A stretch of DNA of 45,519 bases, taken from CALNBC01 sp050945915 (lineage in GTDB: Bacteria > Bacillota > Clostridia > Christensenellales > CALWSW01). Where the stretch lies: NCBI GenBank assembly GCA_050945915.1, contig JBMNTV010000010.1:1-45519 (forward strand). Reading direction: 5' to 3'. Each line of letters starts with the position of its first letter. Within the stretch, counting starts at the first letter, position 1. Below, in pieces: positions 40,337-45,519 of this stretch. The position numbers were made by a program, and so were the translations under genes. Below the pieces are notes generated by a model. That model was not told the origin of the DNA and did not search any database. It was given only the letters and a program-made list of their open reading frames with translations.

Positions 40337-42214
40337 TCAGTTGGAAAGTTCTTTGACGATTTCTTCTCCTGCGATGACACCGGTATAAACGGCTACGGTC
40401 ACGCCCGATCCGGACGCATAGTACTCTTCGATGTAGACGTTGCCGAAGATCACCTCGCCTGCGCCGTAAAGATTGGGTACGGGCTCACCGCTCTTTGTCA
40501 GAATCTGGCAGTTGGCGTTTGCCTTCAGGCTTCCTATCGTGCCAAGAGTCGTATTGTATACCCGGGTGGCATAGAAGGGGCCTTCTTTGATCGGCGCCAT
40601 TACGGAAGCATCCTGGCCAAAGAGGGTGTCGCCATGGCCGGCGTCGCAATCGGCGTTGTACTTCTCGATGGTCGCGACCATTTTCGCTGGATCCACGCCG
40701 ATTTTTGCCGCCAGTTCTTCCAGGGTGTCTGCCTTTTGCGTGATTCCCATCGCGACGGCTTCTTCGAGGACTTCTACCGCGTTGCGGCCCGTGTTGGCGT
40801 CGATATAGGGGAAATCCGATCCTGCGATGCCGTATGCGATGCCTTCAGGCTGGTCATAGATCTTCAGGCTTTCGTGATAGGGCGGGAAAACCTTTTCATT
40901 GGCAAAGCGTTCGCCATTCTGATTGACCCAAACGTTGAAGCCGATCAGGCACATCAGACCGATGCTCGTGTGGTGTCCATAGCCGGGGCCCGCGCCCAGG
41001 GAGCTGATCTGTCCATAGCCCGCTTCGGCAACATCCAGCCCTTCGACCAGAGCATAGAAATCGCCTGTGTCTCCTGCGGCGGTGTAGCTGACGGTCTTTT
41101 CGATGTTGGGAATGGGGTTCTTTTCTGCAAGCAGAGGAATGTTATTGCCGTATCCGCCGCAGGCCAGCAGGACCTTTTTGGCGTTTACGGTGTAATTGCC
41201 CTCGGGGGATTCGACGTATACGCCCTCGACGGCGCCGTCGTTGACAATCAGCTTTGTGACTTCCGATTCGACGCGGATTTCTGCGCCGTTCTTTTCGGCC
41301 AGCGCGGTGAACCAGTCACCCCAAACCTCGGAAGCGCCGGATTCCGTCGTCCAGCTCTTGATGAAGCCGCCCAGCCCCCTGCCATTGCCCCAGTCTACGC
41401 TGACATAGGGGTTGGGAAGGTCGATGCCCTCATCCAGATAATAATTGTAGGTGGGGGCGATCGTCTGGCCGATGCGCAGAACCAGGTCTTCGTTGATCCA
41501 CATATCGTCCGGGCGGCGGGTCATCTCGGCGGTGCGCTGTCTGAAATACTTCAACAGCTCTTCCGGCGTAAACTCCACCAGGCCGGTTTCTTTGTTCATG
41601 CGGGTACCTGTGACGTAGAGCAGGCCGCCGGAAAGCGCGGTCGAACCGCCGGTGTAGCCGGCTTTTTCCAGAACGAGTACGGAGGCGTCGCTGGTTCTGC
41701 CGATCTCGACTGCCGCAGCCAGGCCGCTGCCGCCAGCGCCGACGATTACCACGTCATAGGATTCTGTGGGCAGATCGGAATCGGGGTTTTCTGCGGGCTT
41801 GGAAAGCGCGTCGATATCCCCGCCAGCTTCCAGCAGGGCTGCTTTGGCTGCGGACAGGATGGCCATTGAGGTTATGGTCGCGCCGGATACGGTATCCACC
41901 GCCGGGGATTGCGCCGCAACGATCCGCTCAGGCAGAAATTTGACGGCGGAAGCGGCGATCCGACGGGTGTCATTCTGCTCCGTCACTTCCACAGACAGGA
42001 TCCGATTCTCATCCACCGTGACGGCCACAGTTACATCGCTATACATTCCCCGGGCGGTTTTCGTATAAGTGCCGGGTGTAAAGGTGTTTTTTGGGGTTGC
42101 TTCTGCCGCCGGGGCAGAGGGAGCGGGGGTGGCATCCACAGGGGGCTGCGTTGCCGTGCAAGCGGTGGCAAACAGCATCGCCACCACAAGCAATAGTCCA
42201 ACAAATCGCTTCAT
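40337..42214 (-). CDS. Secreted FMN/FAD flavoprotein reductase with diverged active site (lipoprotein)
   Basis: A 625-aa extracytoplasmic protein with the same layout as the one at 16395. It has a signal peptide with FATAC (Cys19), an FMN domain with acceptor motif VSGATITS (Thr113), and an FAD domain beginning VVIVGAGGSGLAAA. The catalytic end differs. DEFGR is replaced by DTLFGQD, losing the arginine; HHTMGGV is replaced by YNTTLGTIGSL; and HGANRLGGNA is replaced by YIEEYYASGSG. So fumarate is unlikely, and another alkene or organic acceptor should be considered. GGAGG lies 11 bases before the ATG. A LysR regulator gene lies just upstream on the same strand. Confidence 0.92.
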   Translation of the reverse strand: MKRFVGLLLVVAMLFATACTATQPPVDATPAPSAPAAEATPKNTFTPGTYTKTARGMYSDVTVAVTVDENRILSVEVTEQNDTRRIAASAVKFLPERIVAAQSPAVDTVSGATITSMAILSAAKAALLEAGGDIDALSKPAENPDSDLPTESYDVVIVGAGGSGLAAAVEIGRTSDASVLVLEKAGYTGGSTALSGGLLYVTGTRMNKETGLVEFTPEELLKYFRQRTAEMTRRPDDMWINEDLVLRIGQTIAPTYNYYLDEGIDLPNPYVSVDWGNGRGLGGFIKSWTTESGASEVWGDWFTALAEKNGAEIRVESEVTKLIVNDGAVEGVYVESPEGNYTVNAKKVLLACGGYGNNIPLLAEKNPIPNIEKTVSYTAAGDTGDFYALVEGLDVAEAGYGQISSLGAGPGYGHHTSIGLMCLIGFNVWVNQNGERFANEKVFPPYHESLKIYDQPEGIAYGIAGSDFPYIDANTGRNAVEVLEEAVAMGITQKADTLEELAAKIGVDPAKMVATIEKYNADCDAGHGDTLFGQDASVMAPIKEGPFYATRVYNTTLGTIGSLKANANCQILTKSGEPVPNLYGAGEVIFGNVYIEEYYASGSGVTVAVYTGVIAGEEIVKELSN

Positions 42215-42278
42215 TCTCTCTGATTCCTCCTAATACATGTTACACAATTGTCGAATATGTCATTTATTTGACGAATTT

Positions 42279-42307
42279 ATCATAACAGGGGAGCGGACAA
42301 ATGTGAA
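42279..42307 (-). promoter_or_regulatory. Promoter for the second flavoprotein gene
   Basis: On the minus strand TTCACA (42307-42302) and TATGAT (42284-42279) are separated by 17 bp. A GTCA-TTTATT-TGAC dyad lies just downstream (42259-42272) and could be a LysR or other regulator site. Confidence 0.5.
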
Positions 42308-42329
42308 ATGATGGTTGTGCATGAAGAAA

Positions 42330-42367
42330 AGAGATGGTATGCGCAATTCGCATACCATCTCTTTTTT
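42330..42367. terminator. Terminator after the LysR gene
   Basis: A perfect 14-bp stem (42330-42343 and 42349-42362) around CAATT, with T-rich sequence on both sides. It separates the LysR transcript from the flavoprotein promoter. Confidence 0.9.
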
Positions 42368-42413
42368 GCCGAGGGATCTCCCGATCCTGTGCAGTTGCCA
42401 AAGACCAGATTGC

Positions 42414-43337
42414 TTAGCTGGAAAGGGAGGGTAGTCCTTTGATTTGCTGCCTCCTTGCAATGGTGAGCAAAATGTCTGCAAACAGCAGCAAAGAGGGGTT
42501 TGTGTTGTTTTTCATGTATGCCAGGGCGTAATTGACTTCCACATCGATTCCGTGTATGGGCAGGATGGCAAAATGATCCGGCAGCCCTTCCGCGCAGCCC
42601 GAGGCCATCACGGCGACGCCGTTGTGGGACAGCATAGCCAGCAGCATATCCTCTTTGTTGCTTTCTGCGACGGTATAGCACGGGGAGAAATGATGCTTTG
42701 CGCAACAGCGCATCACCGCATCGTAAGCCCGGGGCGCCACAGAGCGTTCGAAGCCGATCACGACGTTGTTCTTTAGGTCCGTGACATCCGCCACCCGTTT
42801 TTTTGCCAGGGGGTGGGCGGCGGGCAGGACCATCACCCAATGCATGGGCTTGATCGGGATTTCCACCAGATTTTTGACGTTGTAAAGCTCGCTGGTCACA
42901 GCGAGGATGATGTCCGCCTCGCCTTGGACGAGCTGCTCGACTGCCGGGCCGGAGCAACCGCGCATGATGTGAATACGTATGTCAGGATAGGTTTTTCGTA
43001 TTTCCGCGCAGGCCTCGGCAATCAGATCCCGATCGTGCTCCCCGTCGCAAAACACGCGCAAAGTCCCCGACACGCCGCTGTGATAGCGCTGGGTCTTTTC
43101 CCGCATGTCTTCGTATTTGCGCACGATTTCACGCGCGTCGGACACGCAGGCTTTGCCCGCTTCGGTCAATGAGACACCGGAAGCGTTCCGCTCGAACAAT
43201 TTGACGTTCAGCTCGCTTTCCAACGCCGCGATGCGCCGGCTGACCGTGGACTGGGTGATGAACAAGCGCTCCGCTGCGCCTGAAAAGTTCAGGCATTCGG
43301 ACACGGTCAAAAAGCATTTTAACAATGAAATATCCAT
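42414..43337 (-). CDS. LysR family transcriptional regulator
   Basis: A 307-aa LysR-type regulator. The N-terminal helix-turn-helix reads MDISLLKCFLTVSECLNFSGAA and LFITQSTVSRRIAALESELNVKLFER (in parts). The C-terminal periplasmic-binding-like effector domain contains GTLRVFCDGEHDRDLI, ADIILAVTSELYNV and a final NNTNPSLLLFADIL. The chosen ATG at 43337 has AGGA six bases upstream; the longer frame begins with TTG. It lies upstream of the second secreted flavoprotein on the same strand and probably controls it in response to its substrate. Confidence 0.93.
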   Translation of the reverse strand: MDISLLKCFLTVSECLNFSGAAERLFITQSTVSRRIAALESELNVKLFERNASGVSLTEAGKACVSDAREIVRKYEDMREKTQRYHSGVSGTLRVFCDGEHDRDLIAEACAEIRKTYPDIRIHIMRGCSGPAVEQLVQGEADIILAVTSELYNVKNLVEIPIKPMHWVMVLPAAHPLAKKRVADVTDLKNNVVIGFERSVAPRAYDAVMRCCAKHHFSPCYTVAESNKEDMLLAMLSHNGVAVMASGCAEGLPDHFAILPIHGIDVEVNYALAYMKNNTNPSLLLFADILLTIARRQQIKGLPSLSS

Positions 43338-43649
43338 AAATGATCCTGACAATTGCCTTTCGGGAAAACTAAAAAACAGAGTGCGGTGCGCGCTTCTGCC
43401 TTTTGTGGATCTATTATATCGCAGATTGTGTTATTTTCCAAACAACTCTTTTCGCAAGCCCCGAAAGGGAGACGGGGTAGCGCTGCTTTGCGCTTTTGTC
43501 GTCTTTGTGGGCGATGAACACAGTCTCGATTGCAGCCCTCAAAGGGGGAAGCCGATCACCACCGTTGACCTTGGATTGGCCCAAGTACATATTTCGAAAC
43601 TATGGGTGTCAAAATGGGCGTCAGAATCAAATCTGCCCGCAAAAAAGAA
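43338..43649. other. Intergenic region between the LysR gene and tRNA-Pro copy 2
   Basis: About 310 bases without a convincing gene. Near 43600 there is an imperfect tandem 12-base unit (ATGGGTGTCAAA then ATGGGCGTCAGA). Open frames here have no ribosome site. Confidence 0.4.
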
Positions 43650-43673
43650 AAAAGCCAGGTGCACCTGGCTTTT
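43650..43673 (-). terminator. Terminator after tRNA-Pro copy 2
   Basis: A fully self-complementary 24-base sequence with arms AAAAGCCAGG/CCTGGCTTTT and a four-base loop, followed on the minus strand by TTTCTTTTTT. Confidence 0.9.
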
Positions 43674-43677
43674 CTGA

Positions 43678-43754
43678 TGGTCTGGGTGAGAGGATTTGAA
43701 CCTCCGGCCTCTTGAACCCCATTCAAGCACGCTACCAAGCTGCGCCACACCCAG
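43678..43754 (-). tRNA. tRNA-Pro (anticodon GGG), second copy, CCA encoded
   Basis: The same cloverleaf as the copy at 14298-14374, with three differences: one D-loop base and a compensated pair in the T stem (GGAGG/CCTCT here, GGAAG/CTTCT there). Both copies should be functional. It is oriented opposite to the first. Confidence 0.95.
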
Positions 43755-43774
43755 CCAAATCGTTGCGCAAGTGT

Positions 43775-43803
43775 ATCATACGCAATCGGAACGCCAAATG
43801 CAA
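43775..43803 (-). promoter_or_regulatory. Promoter of tRNA-Pro copy 2
   Basis: On the minus strand TTGCAT (43803-43798) and TATGAT (43780-43775) with 17-bp spacing, in sequence closely matching the promoter of copy 1. Confidence 0.8.
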
Positions 43804-43895
43804 GCCCTTTTTTCTGTCCATGAGACAAAGACCTTCGGGCAGCTCAGGGGGCGATTTGCGGAATACCTCGAAACGGGTATTCCCATCTTTATAAA

Positions 43896-44171
43896 CTACC
43901 CTTCATCGACATCCGTCAACTCCGCGTCGGCCTGCCCCTCCATATAGCGAATGATCTCGTCCAATGACCGCCGCGCGTGGGCAAAATCACCGGATACCAC
44001 CGCCACGCCGATGGTCAGCGTCTGGTGCATATCCTGGGTGTCCACTTCGGAAACGGAAGCGTTAAAGCGCTTTCGGGTTTTGTCCATCAGACTGCGGGCA
44101 ACCTGCCGTTTATCCTTTAAGGAAAGGGCGTGGGGAATGTAAAACGTCAGTTTTGCGGACAGGGTAATCAT
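43896..44171 (-). CDS. DUF503 family protein (YlxP-like)
   Basis: A 91-aa small alpha/beta protein. It matches DUF503 through ITLSAKLTFYIPHALSLKDKR, VARSLMDKTRKRFNASVSEVD and the TIGVAVVSGD strand. In many Firmicutes the gene (ylxP) sits between infB and rbfA and has a proposed link to ribosome maturation. Here it stands alone behind a structured leader. AGGGGG lies before the ATG. Confidence 0.92.
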   Translation of the reverse strand: MITLSAKLTFYIPHALSLKDKRQVARSLMDKTRKRFNASVSEVDTQDMHQTLTIGVAVVSGDFAHARRSLDEIIRYMEGQADAELTDVDEG

Positions 44172-44198
44172 GGATTTCCCCCTTTCGTCATGGCGGGC

Positions 44199-44302
44199 GG
44201 ACGCAGCGCCTTGGGTGATGGATTGCCCGTTGCGTCCTGTATTCGAATCGGTCGGTGTGCAGGTTTCCTGCCTGGAACCCCGGCTTTGCCGGCTACCCAG
44301 GC
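44199..44302 (-). ncRNA. Putative structured leader RNA of the DUF503 gene
   Basis: The roughly 140-base leader folds into three stems. A two-tier hairpin (44270-44302) has outer GCCTGG/CCAGGC, a 4x4 internal loop, and inner CCGGC/GCCGG. A small hairpin GCAGG-3-CCTGC lies at 44259-44271 and overlaps the first by two bases. A 7-bp closing stem pairs GGACGCA (44199-44205) with TGCGTCC (44231-44237). I do not recognise a known riboswitch class, and there is no T tract. Confidence 0.4.
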
Positions 44303-44317
44303 CCTTGAATCTTTTCC

Positions 44318-44347
44318 ATTATATTTCATTCCGTTCCGTGGCGGCAA
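44318..44347 (-). promoter_or_regulatory. Promoter of the DUF503 gene
   Basis: On the minus strand TTGCCG (44347-44342) and TATAAT (44323-44318) are separated by 18 bp. Confidence 0.6.
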
Positions 44348-44512
44348 GGGAATTGCATATTCCCGGAAGTTCGGGGGTCAATGGATCTTGATCAACTGTA
44401 CGAAACCCATCGTTTTTGCTATGCTGGTTCATGAAGGGGAATGCGGGGGCGGGGCAGCCCGCAACTGGGCGCATTTTTTGCAAACTTTCGACAGCGAGGG
44501 GATGGGAATGCC

Positions 44513-45322
44513 ATGAAAAAAGAGCTGATATTCTTGGGAACCGGGGAAGCCATGGTGACGAAATGCTACCATGCCTGCTTCGTCATAAAGACCGAGCAAG
44601 AAACCATGCTGATCGACGCAGGCGGCGGGAACGGGATCTTGGTGCAACTGGAACGGGCGGGCATACCCGTTGACGCGATCGATGCCTTGTTTCTGACGCA
44701 TATTCACACGGATCACCTCCTTGGCGCGGTCTGGCTGCTCAGAGACATCGGGCAAAGGATCATCAATGTGGAGTACAGCGGGCATCTGAAGATTTACGGC
44801 CACGACGAAGTGATCGATACCCTCACGTCTTTATGCAGGATTCTGTTTAAGGAGAATTTGCTGCGCGCCCTGGAAAAGGGAGTATCGTATCGCAAGGTAA
44901 CAGACGGAGAAGAAGTCATTGAAAAAGACAAGACCATCCGCTTTTTTGATATTCAGTCCCAAAAGTGCAAGCAATTTGCCCTCCGAGTGACATTTTGCGA
45001 CAACGCAACCCTGGCGTATTTGGGAGACGAACCGTACAATGCCGTCAATCGAGAACATATCGCCCATGTGGACTGGCTGATCAGCGAGGCTTTTTGCCTG
45101 CAGGCGGAGGCCGATCAGTTTCGGCCCTATGAAATCAAGCACTCCACAGCCCTGGATGCCGCCCGGAATGCGAAGACCATTGGCGCAAGAAACTTGATTC
45201 TGATTCACACGGTGGACAATGATCTGCGCCATCGCAAAGCGCGATATACGAAAGAGGCAAAGACCGCGTTTGACGGAAATGTGCTGGTGCCGGACGACCT
45301 GGAATCCGTGACGCTGGATTGA
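44513..45322 (+). CDS. Metallo-beta-lactamase fold hydrolase (RNase Z-like subgroup)
   Basis: A 269-aa MBL-fold protein. The N-terminus KKELIFLGTGEAMVTKCYHACFVI (in parts) resembles RNase Z/ElaC-type proteins. The metal-binding motif is LTHIHTDHLLG (HxHxDH). Later ligands are expected at LAYLGDEP (Asp) and LILIHTVDND (His). The C-terminal half lacks a clear RNase Z exosite, so it may act on a small-molecule ester or thioester rather than tRNA. The ATG at 44513 has only a short GGG site; the frame extends upstream without a better one. Confidence 0.85.
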   Translation: MKKELIFLGTGEAMVTKCYHACFVIKTEQETMLIDAGGGNGILVQLERAGIPVDAIDALFLTHIHTDHLLGAVWLLRDIGQRIINVEYSGHLKIYGHDEVIDTLTSLCRILFKENLLRALEKGVSYRKVTDGEEVIEKDKTIRFFDIQSQKCKQFALRVTFCDNATLAYLGDEPYNAVNREHIAHVDWLISEAFCLQAEADQFRPYEIKHSTALDAARNAKTIGARNLILIHTVDNDLRHRKARYTKEAKTAFDGNVLVPDDLESVTLD

Positions 45323-45519
45323 AAGGGGCGCCGTATTTCAACCCACGCAATCATTGCCAAAGCCGATATCCGCGAACAATGCGAACACTCGCGCGCTTCC
45401 CCAAAGATGGTGCAGACAGCGGTTGAACGACCATCAAAATGCGCATAGTAACATGAAGGAAACACTGTATGCAGAAATCGCACGGGCGATAAATGCGGAT
45501 GACCAGAAATGATGAAAGG
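45323..45519. other. Window end, no supportable gene
   Basis: About 200 bases. A 19-codon frame (45453-45512, MKETLYAEIARAINADDQK) ends in TGATG, which would start another frame running off the window. It lacks a ribosome site, so I do not call it. Confidence 0.3.

Noticed and set aside
43560..43677. Possible remnant of an integrase C-terminus next to tRNA-Pro copy 2
   Set aside because: The tandem 12-base unit coding MGVKMGV-like residues recalls tails of some clostridial integrases, but there is no adjoining catalytic domain, no R-H-R-Y residues and no attachment-site duplication I could find.
45453..45512. 19-codon frame near the right edge
   Set aside because: Too short, with no ribosome binding site; it could be the start of a real gene only if a frameshift were present, which cannot be judged at the window end.
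1..45519. CRISPR arrays, transposases or phage structural genes
   Set aside because: No regularly spaced repeats, no transposase or integrase catalytic motifs and no phage gene order were found on either strand.

Overview
The window looks like a chromosomal segment of an anaerobic, moderately GC-rich Firmicute (Clostridia-like). Signs of this are strong GGAGG ribosome binding sites, a YaaL/DUF2508-like gene, a YlxP/DUF503 gene, a BofC-C-like protein, and oxygen-independent metabolism (hybrid cluster protein, iron-type alcohol dehydrogenase, fumarate-reductase-like flavoproteins). The exact taxon cannot be read from the sequence. Genes are dense, on both strands, mostly single or in short operons separated by clear intrinsic terminators.

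1-14.2 kb is mostly housekeeping and central metabolism: the 3' part of clpX, a ROK sugar kinase, a CBS-domain Mn-dependent pyrophosphatase, a large GT-C-like membrane protein, a BofC-C-like anchored protein, an EamA exporter, a DeoC-like aldolase divergent from a transaldolase-like protein (with a dyad operator at the aldolase start site), a 56-aa membrane peptide, a TSCPD protein, a MazG-GNAT pair, and a malate/lactate dehydrogenase-malic enzyme operon whose leader carries a terminator-like hairpin.

14.2-23.9 kb starts with tRNA-Pro(GGG) and a frameshifted conserved gene. A MerR regulator follows, then a secreted FMN/FAD fumarate-reductase-like lipoprotein whose promoter has the 19-bp spacer typical of MerR control. 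Next come dhaL-dhaK, and a solute-binding lipoprotein paired with a membrane-anchored LuxR regulator but no visible transporter.

24.1-28.0 kb is a six-gene unit in which five genes encode cysteine-rich zinc-ribbon proteins and one a PH-like protein. No member is a recognisable enzyme. This is the best candidate for an undescribed system.

28.1-44.2 kb is rich in redox genes. A Crp/Fnr regulator precedes hcp, which has a palindrome centred at -41.5 and a fused DUF1858 domain. Two secreted molybdopterin proteins follow, one fused to a triheme c-type cytochrome. After tRNA-Lys and tRNA-Gly come a HAD phosphatase, a YaaL-like gene, an Fe-alcohol dehydrogenase, asparaginase, a GIY-YIG protein, a DeoR regulator, a family-2 glycosyltransferase, a second secreted FMN/FAD reductase with a diverged active site next to a LysR regulator, a second tRNA-Pro(GGG) in inverted orientation, and DUF503.

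44.2-45.5 kb has a structured leader for DUF503 and a metallo-beta-lactamase-fold hydrolase. Taken together, the two flavin reductases, the cytochrome-molybdopterin pair and Hcp suggest extracytoplasmic anaerobic respiration with several alternative acceptors, each next to its own regulator.
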